Of a DNA stretch of 64,000 nucleotides, positions 47,978-56,224 are shown one piece after another. The stretch is taken from assembly GCA_016713535.1 (NCBI GenBank), contig JADJOY010000021.1:166021-230020 (forward strand). Reading direction: 5' to 3'. The notes under the pieces were generated by a model, which saw nothing but the letters and a program-made list of their open reading frames with translations, searched no databases and was not told where the DNA came from. The translations under genes and the position numbers were made by a program. This DNA comes from JADJOY01 sp016713535 [NCBI: Deltaproteobacteria bacterium] (GTDB taxonomy: Bacteria > JADJOY01). Each line of letters opens with the position of its first letter. The first letter of the stretch is position 1.

Positions 47978-49088
47978 ATGGCTGAGATCGGCCGCAACGA
48001 GCCGTGTCCCTGTGGAAGCGGGAAAAAGTACAAAAAATGCTGCCTCGCGAACGACCAGGCACGCGCGCGCGAATGCGAGCCCAACGGCGCGCTCGTGCTC
48101 GAGCCCCCGAGCCTCGGTGCGCTCACGCAGCGGGTGGGCGGGAGCCTGACCCCGTACGTCTTCGCGAAGGAGGTCGAGGAATCCGAGGCGTTTGCGTCGC
48201 TACGACACACCGATCCAGCACGCGCCGCACGGCTGTGGACGCCGAGCCGGGTGGCGGCACTCGGAACGGATCAGATCCTGGCTCGCTTGCGCGAGCTGGG
48301 GATCGAGATGTCCCGCGAGCGCTTCGTGCCCCTCACCGCCGATCGCACCTCGGCGTGGACGATCTCCGAGCCCTGGCGTGCGACCGCGAACACGCCTTGG
48401 AAAGCGTTATCGAGAGAGGACGACGACTTTCTCGGCCTCGCGGCCTGCGAGCTGTGGAAGCGGTACTGCCCCGATCGGCCTTCGCAGGAGATGCTCGACG
48501 ACTGGATGCAGGAGGGCTACGACCTCGCGAGCGACGACGAGGCGGCCGCCTGCGAGCGCTGGATGGCGACGTGGGACGTGATCCGAGCACGGTTGCGCCC
48601 CGAGATGCGCACCTGTGACCAAGCGACCGCGGTGTTCCATGGCACCCAGTCGCTCTTCAACTGGGTCCAGGACCTGGCGCTCGCACCTGAACGCCGCGCA
48701 CGACGAGCCCCGATTCGCCGGCCTCGGCGTGCGTTTGTGCCGGCAGGTGCTGGATCAGTTTCCCGACGAGGACGAGGACTTTCACCTCGGCCTACGGGGG
48801 GATCTCGGGGAGCTTCTGTTCCTCGCCGGTCAGCACGCCGAAGGCGAGCGCGCCTTCCGGGAGCTCATCGCCGAATACCCGGACCGCAGCGTCGGGTACG
48901 CGAGGCTCGCCGAGATGCTCGGGCTCGGGATCCGACCCGGCGATCCGCCGCTCGACCGAGCCCAGGCCCTCGCCCTCCTCGAGCAAGCCGTCGCCCGGCC
49001 CGTCGACGACGCAGCGATCTGGGATCTCGAAACGCGACTCGACGACCTCCGCCAGATCACCGTGGACGAACCGACCGACGCCACCTGA
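47978..49088 (+). pseudogene. SEC-C/TPR-like cargo protein of the transposon, frame broken near 48688
   Basis: The N-terminus is a SEC-C zinc motif (EIGRNEPCPCGSGKKYKKCC, residues 3-22). A helical middle region follows (GTDQILARLRELGIEMSRERFVPL). One extra G near 48688 shifts the frame. The second frame continues HLNAAHDEPRFAGLGVRLCRQVL and TPR-like helices (GELLFLAGQHAEGERAFRELIAEYPDRSVGYARLAEML). Total about 370 codons. It lies inside the transposon, divergent from the transposase with only a 26-base gap. Its role is unknown. The break may be a consensus error. Confidence 0.75.
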
Positions 49089-49153
49089 CCCGCCCCGCTG
49101 CTCACGAGCGCGCACGCCTTCTCGGATTCACTGCACATCAACGCGCGCTGACA

Positions 49154-49387
49154 GCCGAGGAAACAGGTCGCGATGCCGACCGCGGCCTCGTCGACATACG
49201 CGAGGAAGACGACCGTCGTCGGATGAGCGCGCAGCGCGGGTACCAACTCTTCGAGCACGTCCCGGGAGAGCGGGCCCCCGTTCCCCATGACATCGAGGGC
49301 GTAGGCCGCCGTCATCTCCACGACTGCGCGCTGGTGCTCCGGGCGATCGAGCTGCGCTTGCACGATGACCGGCTCCGACGCTGGCAT
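49154..49387 (-). pseudogene. GNAT acetyltransferase, N-terminal half (split by transposon)
   Basis: From ATG 49387 the frame reads MPASEPVIVQAQLDR, ALRAHPTTVVFLAYVDEAAVGIATCFLG, then enters the transposon end at 49153. The last two codons (CTC GGC) are the duplicated target. It is in frame with the C-terminal half at 44475-44158. Longer open frame upstream (to 49522) lacks a start with GNAT character. Confidence 0.88.
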
Positions 49388-49756
49388 TACCGAGGACTCC
49401 GCCTGACCGACGCAAGGCTCACCAGCGCCACTGACTATCACGGGCCCGAGCCGAGAGTCACCGCCGATGCCGGTAGCGCAAGCGACGAGTCCAACCGCCC
49501 CGCCGGCGGCGACGACCGTCACCCACCCAGAGCGAAGGGCCTGCTCGCTGCAAGAGGAGTGGCCGCCTCAAGGTCCTCGACCCGCTTGCCGAAGTCGTCC
49601 ATACGCTCGACCGGCACGAGGGCTCTACCTCCGTCGAGCGCCGCGTTCCCTCGCCCGTGAAGCAGGCCGCCGATGCCACCTGGGCGACGCGGCGACTGCC
49701 ACGCCCGGCGGGGTGGACTCTCCGCCGCATCGACGGCCGTCCAAGGAGCAGGCCCT

Positions 49757-50830
49757 ATGAAGATCGGCCGGATGGCGCTGGTGCTTGCCCTCTCGTGCGC
49801 TGGCTCGAGCCTCGTCGGATGCTCGGGCGATGGCGCCAGCCCGGGAGGTGGATCGGCGATCGACTACTCCAAATCGCAGTATTGGCTTTCGCTTCCCTCG
49901 CCGGTCGACGCGCCGACCGGTGTCGACGTCTTCTACGTGTACCCGTCGGAGTACAGCGCGGGCGACTCCGGGCCTCGGCTTGCGCCGATCGACGATCCGA
50001 AGATGGCCGCCGGCGCGGCGCGCGCGTTTCAGTTGCAAGCCAGCGCGTTCGCCGACATCGGCAACGTTTATGCCCCCTACTACCGGCAGCTCGACGCGAT
50101 GTACGTGCTCGGTCTCTCCACGATCGGCGATATCTACGACGCCGAAGCGGGCGCGCCATTGGCCGATGTGACGGCGGCGTTCGACTACTACATCCAGAAC
50201 GACAACGACGGCCGTCCGTTCCTGCTGGTCTCGCACTCGCAGGGCTCGAGCGTCGTGGCGCTGCTGCTGCAGACCTACCTGGCCGCCAACCCGAGCGTCT
50301 ACGCGAGGATGATCGCGGCCTACTCGCCTGGGTGGTCCTTCACCACGGAATACTTCGCCGACAATCCGCACCTCAGGTTCGCCGAGGGGCCCGACGATAC
50401 CGGCGTCATCGTCTCCTACAACACGATGGCGGCCTCGTTCACCGGGCGTAACCCCGTGGTCTTCGACGGTGCGAAGGCCATCAACCCGATCCGTTGGACG
50501 ACCCGCAATGACCCCGCTCCCGCGAGCCAGAACCTCGGCTCGCTCGCGCTGGACCCGACCACGGGTCAGGTCGTGCTGCCCGTGCAGGCCACGCTCATGG
50601 ACTTCGCGGATGCGCGGATCGCTCGCATCGACCCAGCCACCAGCGCTCTCATGCCGGATTCGACCACGAACGTACTTCTCTGCGACGTCGATCCGAGCTC
50701 GCCGTATCCGATCCCCGTCAGTCCAGGTCTCTCGCCGGGCTTCTTCCACAACTACGATTACCCCTTCTATTACGCCGATCTGAAGGCCAACGCGCGCAAC
50801 CGAGTCGCTCGCTACTTGAACCATCAATGA
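49757..50830 (+). CDS. DUF3089 alpha/beta-hydrolase-like lipoprotein
   Basis: This 357-residue protein starts at ATG 49757 with a lipoprotein signal and lipobox LVGC (Cys near residue 19). The mature part matches DUF3089: VDVFYVYPSEYS, YAPYYRQLDAMYVLG, DGRPFLLVSHSQGSSV with a nucleophile-elbow Ser near residue 158, and a C-terminal HNYDYPFYYADLKANARNR with a possible catalytic His. It is probably an outer-membrane-associated esterase or lipase. Confidence 0.85.
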   Translation: MKIGRMALVLALSCAGSSLVGCSGDGASPGGGSAIDYSKSQYWLSLPSPVDAPTGVDVFYVYPSEYSAGDSGPRLAPIDDPKMAAGAARAFQLQASAFADIGNVYAPYYRQLDAMYVLGLSTIGDIYDAEAGAPLADVTAAFDYYIQNDNDGRPFLLVSHSQGSSVVALLLQTYLAANPSVYARMIAAYSPGWSFTTEYFADNPHLRFAEGPDDTGVIVSYNTMAASFTGRNPVVFDGAKAINPIRWTTRNDPAPASQNLGSLALDPTTGQVVLPVQATLMDFADARIARIDPATSALMPDSTTNVLLCDVDPSSPYPIPVSPGLSPGFFHNYDYPFYYADLKANARNRVARYLNHQ

Positions 50831-50956
50831 CGCGGATGCGCGGACGGGGGCGTCGGAAAGGCGTTCGAGACCCTCGTCGGAGTCCCTGAGTGGCCAGACG
50901 ACAGGGCCACGGCCGCGGCTGCGCCGGGGGATGGAACCCCCGTCGCTACGACGGTT

Positions 50957-51022
50957 TTCGTAGCGGGGGGGTCCGTCCCCCCGCGGCGCTTCGCTCTCTC
51001 TCGATTCCTTCACAGGCTCGCC
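50957..51022. repeat. Dispersed hairpin repeat, copy 2
   Basis: GGGGGGGTCCGTCCCCCC, then GCGGCGCTTCGCTC and TTCACAGGCTCG, in the same orientation as the copy at 37817-37882. It lies downstream of the DUF3089 gene. Confidence 0.55.
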
Positions 51023-51449
51023 ACGCCACGCCACCACGGGCTCGAGCGCACGGGCACCGGGCGGGCTCGCGGGAGCGCGCGAGCGCGGTGGCGGCCGGGA
51101 CTCCATCGTCGACGACGAAGGTGATTCCCACGGCTGACCGAGAGAATGAGCGCGGGTGATGCGATGTGCGGTCTGTCGGAATCGTCCACGCCGGCTGTAT
51201 CAAGAGAGGCCCGCCGCCAGCCAGGCAAGAAGGGAGGCGGCTTGCGTCCGGCGCGAAACCGCGAAGGCGGCGATGGCGAAGACGCCCGAAACCGCTGCGC
51301 AACGGTGAGCGATGGCCGAGCTCTCCGTGCTCGGGTTACCCGTGCCCCAGACCATGCACGCCGTCAGCGATTCGCGGCGCGACCGCAGCGATGACCGCAG
51401 CGAGAGCGGCAGCATGAATGGGTGCGGCCCGTTTCATCCGCTGTGAGGG
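51023..51449. other. Intergenic region before the integron array, no clear gene
   Basis: About 430 bases hold only short frames. A 71-codon minus-strand frame at 51200-51415 has a hydrophobic middle (SGVFAIAAFAVSR) but lacks supporting context and was not called. No attC pattern was recognised here. Confidence 0.4.
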
Positions 51450-51570
51450 CGATCGCAGAGCTCACCTGCGGCGCCTCTCCTCCGACGTGTCGCCGTGCAC
51501 GACCCGTCCCGCGCGCCGGTCAGGTGCAGCGGCAGGATCCACCGGGGCCTACTTCCGACCCGGGTTGGCC
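51450..51570 (-). repeat. Weak attC-like site at the left end of the array
   Basis: Arms GCTCACCTGCGGCGC and GCGCGCCGGTCAGGTGCAGC pair with unpaired bases as in the other sites. The R' core is altered (GATC instead of AAC) and the R'' core GGCCAAC lies within the last codons of the 85-aa gene. It may be an inactivated terminal attC. Confidence 0.5.
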
Positions 51571-51806
51571 TCGTTCCACGCACGTTCAGCTTCGCGACAC
51601 CGCGGGCAATAGCGCACCGCGGCCTTCCGATCTTCCAAGCTGACGACGCAGCCGCCCAGGACGAACGACCTCGAATTTGGGAAGAGCCTTTTCCGCGCCT
51701 TCAGGTATGCCCGGTCGAAGCGGATCAATCCGTACGCGATCGGAGCCTCGCCCTCTACGAGCGCGACGCGATGAACGCTACATGTCCCGAAGAGCTCGCG
51801 AAGCAT
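51549..51806 (-). CDS. Cassette gene: 85-aa protein with C-terminal CPRC
   Basis: The protein runs from ATG 51806 (MLRELFGTCSVHRVALVEGE) to AERAWNEANPGRK. A CVVSLEDRKAAVRYCPRCREAE segment suggests a half zinc ribbon (Cys pair spaced by two). No known family. It lies next to the leftmost attC-like site, so it is probably the last cassette of the array. Confidence 0.5.
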   Translation of the reverse strand: MLRELFGTCSVHRVALVEGEAPIAYGLIRFDRAYLKARKRLFPNSRSFVLGGCVVSLEDRKAAVRYCPRCREAERAWNEANPGRK

Positions 51807-51925
51807 GGCGAGGGTCCTACGTAAAGTTGAGTTGTGGGCGCGGAGTCCAGGAGATCCCGGGCAGGTCAGAATGGTGGATCGGCCACGCTCTTGATGATGA
51901 CCAGCTCCGCGAACGATGCGGCCAG

Positions 51926-52510
51926 CTACCTTCTGACGGGCACGTCGAACACAGGCTCTTCGGAGCCATCCTGCAACGGAACGACGACATTCAGCTGCCA
52001 CTGCACGCCACTGCCAGTACGGTCCATCTGCGTCGGCTCGCCGTAGGCGGGTAGCGGCAGCTCGAGCGCGAAACCGACTTGCGGTTGGATCATCGCCGTG
52101 GAGGTGGTCCACGTCCTCTCCCACAGGGTCTCGATGTTGCCGCGCGCCGATGCCCGAGTGTTGCGGGACATCCTGATGCAGCGTACCCGGCAGGTCAGTT
52201 CTGCTGTTGGGCTGCGGCTTCGGGTGGGAAACAACGTGGCTGAGAGCGGGTGGCCGAGTACGCCGCCTTCGTCAGGAAGTTCCAGCTGCCAGGACCCGCG
52301 CACAACGATTCGCAGGAGCGCGCGCAACCCGAAATAGCCGAGCAGCAGTCCTACGAGCAGGAAGGGTGTCATGAACGCGTAGACGAACCAGCGATCGCGC
52401 CCATCCTGACGCATCAGATGGAGGTAGATCGAGGGAAGCGCCAGCGTTGGCAACGAGGCCACCGTCATACCCAGCCACATCCAAGGCGCGTGCGATTTGA
52501 TTCTCACCAT
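51926..52510 (-). CDS. Cassette gene: two-helix membrane protein with soluble C-terminal domain
   Basis: The 194-residue protein has hydrophobic segments near residues 12-32 (LGMTVASLPTLALPSIYLHL) and 43-66 (VYAFMTPFLLVGLLLGYFGL). A beta-rich domain (SWQLELPDEGGVLGHPLSATLF, QLNVVVPLQDGSEEPVFDVPV) follows. This layout resembles DUF3592-like membrane proteins. ATG 52510 lies 28 bases from the attC core at 52538. No attC was recognised directly after its stop. Confidence 0.7.
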   Translation of the reverse strand: MVRIKSHAPWMWLGMTVASLPTLALPSIYLHLMRQDGRDRWFVYAFMTPFLLVGLLLGYFGLRALLRIVVRGSWQLELPDEGGVLGHPLSATLFPTRSRSPTAELTCRVRCIRMSRNTRASARGNIETLWERTWTTSTAMIQPQVGFALELPLPAYGEPTQMDRTGSGVQWQLNVVVPLQDGSEEPVFDVPVRR

Positions 52511-52537
52511 AAACTCCCGGGAACGGTGGATTGCGGC

Positions 52538-52629
52538 GCCTAACGCCGCGTTCAGCAGCGCGCTATCGGACGCCGATCGTACGGAGAGGATTCCACCGGA
52601 AGCGCGTCTGCTGGCACGCGAGGTTATGG
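52538..52629 (-). repeat. attC site (92 bp)
   Basis: On the minus strand the right core is GTTAGGC (plus GCCTAAC 52538-52544), a canonical GTTRRRY. The outer core is near 52623 (GTTATGG on plus). Arms TTCAGCAGCGCGC and GCGCGTCTGCTGGC pair with extrahelical bases. It lies between two cassette genes. Confidence 0.75.
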
Positions 52630-52630
52630 C

Positions 52631-53002
52631 TCACCAGGGAAACTTCCGCACGAGCTGTGCCGCGCGGTCGCGGAATGACCGGAACCTGTCCCAACCTTCC
52701 TGCGATGGCCGTTCAAGATCAAGGAATTTACCCGTGGTCCAGTCAAGCACGGACCAAGCATTGGGGCTTGCAACAGCGACCAGTGCCTGAATGGCAAATC
52801 CGCTGCCTCGCGCGTGCACCATCATGTGCTCGATAGTGTCATCTCGGCCGATGTTGAATTCGAGCGAAAAACCGTCGCCTCGATAGAAGCCGCAGACTGG
52901 GTCGGACCAATCCACGCCGCGTAGGGAAGCACTGATGCGATTCCGGACGGCACTGGCATTGCCGGGAGAGGGCCACCGGGGTGTGGGGTGTACCCTCGGC
53001 AA
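52631..53002 (-). CDS. Cassette gene interrupted by ISL3-family element (3' part)
   Basis: The coding-like portion contains AVRNRISASLRGVDWSDPVCGFYRGDGFSLEFNIG, MVHARGSGFAIQALVAVAS and a C-terminal WTTGKFLDLERPSQEGWDRFRSFRDRAAQL. TTG 53002 opens this frame but is a weak start. A frame beginning at ATG 54656 on the other side of the IS reads through the reconstructed target into LAPNEGRGLRLGSETNLDL, which may be the true N-terminus after an additional frame change. The family is not recognised. Confidence 0.45.
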   Translation of the reverse strand: MPRVHPTPRWPSPGNASAVRNRISASLRGVDWSDPVCGFYRGDGFSLEFNIGRDDTIEHMMVHARGSGFAIQALVAVASPNAWSVLDWTTGKFLDLERPSQEGWDRFRSFRDRAAQLVRKFPW

Positions 53003-53151
53003 GGCGCGAGCCGCCGCCGACACCTCCCAAGCTGCGCGGCAAGCGGCTACGCGAGTTAGCCAGCTGCTGCCCGTTCGCCCCTTCGCTGAGGTCAAGATTG
53101 GTCTCGCTACCGAGACGCAACCCCCGGCCCTCGTTCGGAGCGAGGTGAAAT

Positions 53152-54616
53152 GGCTCTTCCGGGAGTGGGGGGGGGGTGAGCAGGCCGGTGGGGCCCGGGC
53201 GGCGTGGGCCCCGCTCGGGTCGTGAGAGACACTGACCTCTACGCCCAATTCTCGGGAGTTCGCGACCCCTGACCGTGAGCGAGGTCCACTCGACATGCCC
53301 GCCAAGCGGGTCGAGGTCACGCTGGAGCACCGGGCCGGGGCGGCGCTGCACTGCCCGGAGCGGGCCACGTGCCCGGGCTACGACGCGAAGCCGCGCCGGT
53401 GGCGCCATCTCGACACGTGCCAATTCCGAGACGATGCTCATCGCGGACGTGCCGCGCAGCAACTGCCCCGAGCACGGGCCGCTTCAGGTCACCGTGCCGT
53501 GGGCGGAAGCTGGCTCTCGCTTCACCGCGCTGTTCGAGGCGCTGGTGATCGACTGGCTGCACGAGGCGAGCCTGAGCGGCGTCGCGCGACAGGTCCGCAT
53601 CACCTGGGACGAGGCTGACGGCATTCAGACGCGCGCGGTGCGGCGCGGGCTCGCGCGCCGGGAGCGCAGGCTGCCGACGCGCATCGGAGTCGACGAGACC
53701 TCGTTCCAGAAGCGGCACGAGTACGTCACGGTCGTGATCGATCAGGTCGCAGGCGACGTCGTGCACGTCGCGGACGACCGCAAGCGAGCGAGCCTGGAGA
53801 CCTACCTCGCGGGCCATTCGGTCGAGGAACGGGCCGCCGTCGAGACCGTCGCGATGGACATGCACCAGCCCTACATCCAGGCCGTGAAGGCCACGATCCC
53901 GTTGGCCGCGCTCAAGATCTGCTTCGACAAGTTCCACGTGGCGAGCCACCTGGGCCAGGCGGTGGACCGAGTGCGGCGCGAGGAGAACCGCGCGTTGCTC
54001 GAGGAGGGCGACGGCCGCCTGAAGCGAACCAAGTACTTGTGGCTCACGCACCCGGCGAACCTGACCGACGAGCGATGGGCATCGTTCGCAAAGCTGCGCG
54101 AGAGCGCCTCTCAGGACGGCTCCGCGCGTGGGCGATCAAGGAGCTGGCGATGGAGCTCTGGCGCTCGCCGGGGGGGCGCCCCCGCCGGCGGGCGCGGGAG
54201 CCCCGCCCCCGGAACGTCCGCACCCAGGCTCACCCTTCCCCTGGGCGCCTCGCCAATCGCGGCTGCCCCGCAGCTCCCGGCCCCTGGCCTGGTTCCCTAC
54301 CGCTCGCGTGGGGCGCGCGCGCCTGGAAGCGCTGGCTCGGCTGGGCGCTGCGGAGCCGGCTGGACCCGGTGATTCGGGTCGCGCGGATGATTCGCGCTCA
54401 CCAGCTCGGCATCCTCAACGCGATGGTGCACGGGGTGACGAACGCGCGCTCCGAAGGCATCAACGCGAAGATCCAGTGGATCAAGTACACGTCGCGAGGA
54501 TTCCGTAACCGCGAGCGCTTCCGCGACGCGATTTACTTTCACCTCGGTGGCCTCGACCTCTACCCCGCGGGGATCACGCGCTGATAGGGGTTACCCACAC
54601 GAAAGCCGGAAGCGCC
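53152..54616 (+). mobile_element. ISL3-family insertion sequence (1,465 bp)
   Basis: The left tip GGCTCTTCCGG (53152) and the inverted right tip GGCGCTTCCGG (54616) match. An exact 8-bp target duplication GGTGAAAT lies at 53144-53151 and 54617-54624, as is typical of ISL3. The single transposase gene inside is damaged. Confidence 0.9.
53295..54584 (+). pseudogene. ISL3-family transposase, multiply disrupted
   Basis: Fragments in order: zinc-binding N-terminus (CPERATCPGYDAKPRRWRHLDTCQF) in one frame, then from about 53425 a second frame with the DDE region (RIGVDETSFQKRHEYVTVVID, VAMDMHQPYIQA, CFDKFHVASHLGQAVD), then a third frame from about 54095 (RAWAIKELAMELW) and, after a ~132-bp GC-rich insertion at 54169-54300, WKRWLGWALRSRLDP and NARSEGINAKIQWIKYTSRGFRNRERFRDAIYFHLGGLDLYP. 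CGCTCGC occurs on both sides of the insertion. The enzyme cannot be functional as read. Confidence 0.88.
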
Positions 54617-54736
54617 GGTGAAATGTGGCTGTTACCTCGATACATCGCACGCTCATCTGCTTCTATCCGATTGTAGACGTTGGCATTGTGAATCGCTCAG
54701 AGCCATCTGACCGCCGGTCTCGACGCAGAATTAACT

Positions 54737-55009
54737 TCATAAGTTACGCATCGGTGATTCCCGATCATTGAGCTTTGATCGAAGTGCTTGGGTTTGCCGC
54801 AACTCTTTAATAGTCGATGCCGAAACTAGTCCCAGGACCACAGGCGTAGCCCATGGCGATAGGAAATGCGCGAGTGAAGCGCACGCGACGCCGACGACCA
54901 GGGCCGCTGCAGGCGCAGAGCCGTTGCTCTCGGCCGCTTTATGCGCGGCCCAGGATGTCACTAACAAGGTCCCCAGAGATCCGATTAGAAAGTGAAGTAG
55001 CGCATTCAT
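54737..55009 (-). CDS. Cassette gene: small membrane protein (90 aa)
   Basis: The 90-residue protein starts at ATG 55009 (MNALLHFLIGSLGTLLVTSW) and has hydrophobic stretches at residues 4-22 and 33-66 (AAALVVGVACASLAHFL, VVLGLVSASTI). The attC at 55027-55083 lies directly upstream and marks the cassette boundary. The attC expected after its stop is degenerate or was disturbed by the nearby IS. Confidence 0.65.
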   Translation of the reverse strand: MNALLHFLIGSLGTLLVTSWAAHKAAESNGSAPAAALVVGVACASLAHFLSPWATPVVLGLVSASTIKELRQTQALRSKLNDRESPMRNL

Positions 55010-55026
55010 CGTAACGGTTCCCAGAC

Positions 55027-55083
55027 ACCTAACGCAGAACTCAGCCGCCAGCCCAGCTGGTCGGCTGCAGTGGTGTGTTGAGC
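55027..55083 (-). repeat. attC site (57 bp)
   Basis: On the minus strand the cores are GCTCAAC (R'') and GTTAGGT (R'). The arms are CTGCAGCCGACCAG and CTGGCGGCTGAG; the left arm has extra unpaired G and A, as in canonical attC. It sits four bases after the stop of the 94-aa cassette gene. Confidence 0.9.
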
Positions 55084-55087
55084 AGAG

Positions 55088-55372
55088 TCACGGCCACGCC
55101 GCATCATCGAACGGAATCGGTCCAGCAACGCTAAGCGCATGGATGCACCAACCGATGCACGCCGCCGATATGAGGGCGGCGGCGTGCAGGTACAGCCGAG
55201 CATGGAGAGACGTCTCCAGATCCCGAGGCCGGAAGACTGCTGCAAGGAAGCCGAGGCCAGCGGGCATGAGCAGAAACGCTGCAAGAGCGAACCGAGGAAA
55301 GAGTGCGAGAAGAGGAGCGCCGGCCAGCACGACAAGCATCTCGAGTCCATAGAGGATACGACGACGGAGCAC
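55088..55372 (-). CDS. Cassette gene: membrane protein (94 aa)
   Basis: The protein from GTG 55372 has three hydrophobic stretches (LEMLVVLAGAPLLALFPRFALAAFLLMPAGLGFLAAV within residues 8-45, and a third around residues 60-80, LHAAALISAACIGWCIHAL). AGAAGAAGAG upstream is a possible ribosome-binding site. TTG 55390, inside the R' core, is an alternative start. No family recognised. Confidence 0.65.
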   Translation of the reverse strand: MLRRRILYGLEMLVVLAGAPLLALFPRFALAAFLLMPAGLGFLAAVFRPRDLETSLHARLYLHAAALISAACIGWCIHALSVAGPIPFDDAAWP

Positions 55373-55384
55373 GGCTCTTCTTCT

Positions 55385-55475
55385 GCTCAACGCCGCGCTA
55401 ACCTGCGGCCCCGGAATACGACGAGATCAAGACGGGCCCATCCCGCGTGCCGTCAGCTTCAGCCACGAGTTGGAC
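55385..55475 (-). repeat. attC site (91 bp)
   Basis: On the minus strand: R'' GTCCAAC at 55475, R' GTTGAGC at 55385-55391. Arms GCTAACCTGCGGC and GCCGTCAGCTTCAGC pair imperfectly with extrahelical T and C on the plus strand. It contains the shared CCCGCGTGCCGTCAG text. Confidence 0.85.
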
Positions 55476-55477
55476 GA

Positions 55478-55732
55478 TCATTTCTCGACACCTGGTGCGT
55501 CGCCTTCATAGTCGCCGGCGACGCGCTGGCGAGCCGCTTCGAGCAGGGCGTTGTAGTCAGGCATGAATGGCTCGACCAGTGCTTTGTCGAGCTGAGCAGA
55601 GACGCGAGAGAAGGCAACGAACTCAGCGTTGTTCGTGAGCCGGAAACGATCGGTATCTTGAAACCGAGCGAAGAACTCAAAGAGAACGAGAGCCTCGTCG
55701 CGGGATAGATGTAGCGTGATTCGATCACTCAT
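55478..55732 (-). CDS. Cassette gene: 84-aa soluble helical protein
   Basis: From ATG 55732 (MSDRITLHLSRDEALVLFEF) the protein is acidic and helical (ARFQDTDRFRLTNNAEFVAF, DYNALLEAARQRVAGDYEG). No membrane segment. The stop lies three bases before the R'' core of its attC. No family assigned; a similar small protein is often seen in cassette arrays only as hypothetical. Confidence 0.7.
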   Translation of the reverse strand: MSDRITLHLSRDEALVLFEFFARFQDTDRFRLTNNAEFVAFSRVSAQLDKALVEPFMPDYNALLEAARQRVAGDYEGDAPGVEK

Positions 55733-55735
55733 GTC

Positions 55736-55828
55736 GTCCAACGCCCCGCTCACCTGCGGCCACGGACTACCTTGGGTTTGACCGCGAGCGCAACCCCGCG
55801 TGCCGTCAGGTGCAGCGGATAGTTAGCC
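55736..55828 (-). repeat. attC site (93 bp)
   Basis: On the minus strand: R'' GGCTAAC (plus GTTAGCC 55822-55828) and R' GTTGGAC (plus GTCCAAC 55736-55742). Arms GCTCACCTGCGGC and GCCGTCAGGTGCAGC pair with unpaired T and C on the plus strand. The TAA stop of the upstream cassette gene lies inside R''. Confidence 0.9.
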
Positions 55829-56224
55829 CAGGCTTTGGCCATGACGCCACGCATCCTCGATCACTTGCAGCACGTCTGCGACTGGGATGTTGAAGACTCC
55901 AGCCTGTCCGTGGTCGAACGCCTCAGCCCAGAGATCGTGAGCTGGTGCGAAGGTTGCTGGCTCGTCGAGATTCGATTCAACGAGCGCGCTGACGCTGCTA
56001 CGGAGCGAGGGTTCGTCGACGGGTGCGTGGGGCAGGCAGTCCTGAAAGCCGCGGTCGCTTGAATTTTGGAGTCGAATCCGGTCGACACCAATCGAGAAGA
56101 TTCGTCTACCGGTGGGCAGGACACGGATCCTGACGATCTGGAGAGTCGAGTCTGTCTCGCCTGGCCGCGTACGGTAGCGCCACCGTTGCCCGACCTCGAA
56201 TGTCGGCGTCATCGGCTCCGTCAT
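55823..56224 (-). CDS. Cassette gene: second gene of a two-gene cassette (133 aa)
   Basis: The protein starts at ATG 56224, overlapping the upstream stop (ATGA). It begins TPTFEVGQRWRYRTRPGE, suggesting a beta-barrel fold of a KOW/SH3 kind, and ends FNIPVADVLQVIEDAWRHGQ. The close coupling suggests it acts with the upstream protein. No family recognised. Confidence 0.7.
   Translation of the reverse strand: MTEPMTPTFEVGQRWRYRTRPGETDSTLQIVRIRVLPTGRRIFSIGVDRIRLQNSSDRGFQDCLPHAPVDEPSLRSSVSALVESNLDEPATFAPAHDLWAEAFDHGQAGVFNIPVADVLQVIEDAWRHGQSLG

Larger units (their letters stand above)
44482..49153 (-). mobile_element. TnsB/TnsC-type transposon (4,672 bp) with cargo gene
   Basis: The tips are TGTCGCCGCGCG (plus, 44482) and its inverted partner TGTCAGCGCGCG (minus, 49153), 10/12 identical. 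GCCGAG flanks both ends (44476-44481 and 49154-49159), a target duplication of 5-6 bp. Subterminal TGCAGTG repeats lie at 44502, 44526 and, inverted, at 49129-49135; these are likely transposase-binding sites. The element holds a DDE transposase, an AAA ATPase, a small third gene and a divergent SEC-C gene. It interrupts a GNAT gene exactly at its duplicated site. Confidence 0.92.

Noticed and set aside
51820-51930. Possible attC after the 194-aa cassette gene
   Set aside because: A GTTGAGT core is present near 51830, but no paired arms or second core could be aligned, so it was not called.
54617-54736. attC site after the 90-aa cassette gene
   Set aside because: A GCGTAAC core-like sequence is present, but no good arms or opposite core were found between it and the IS end.
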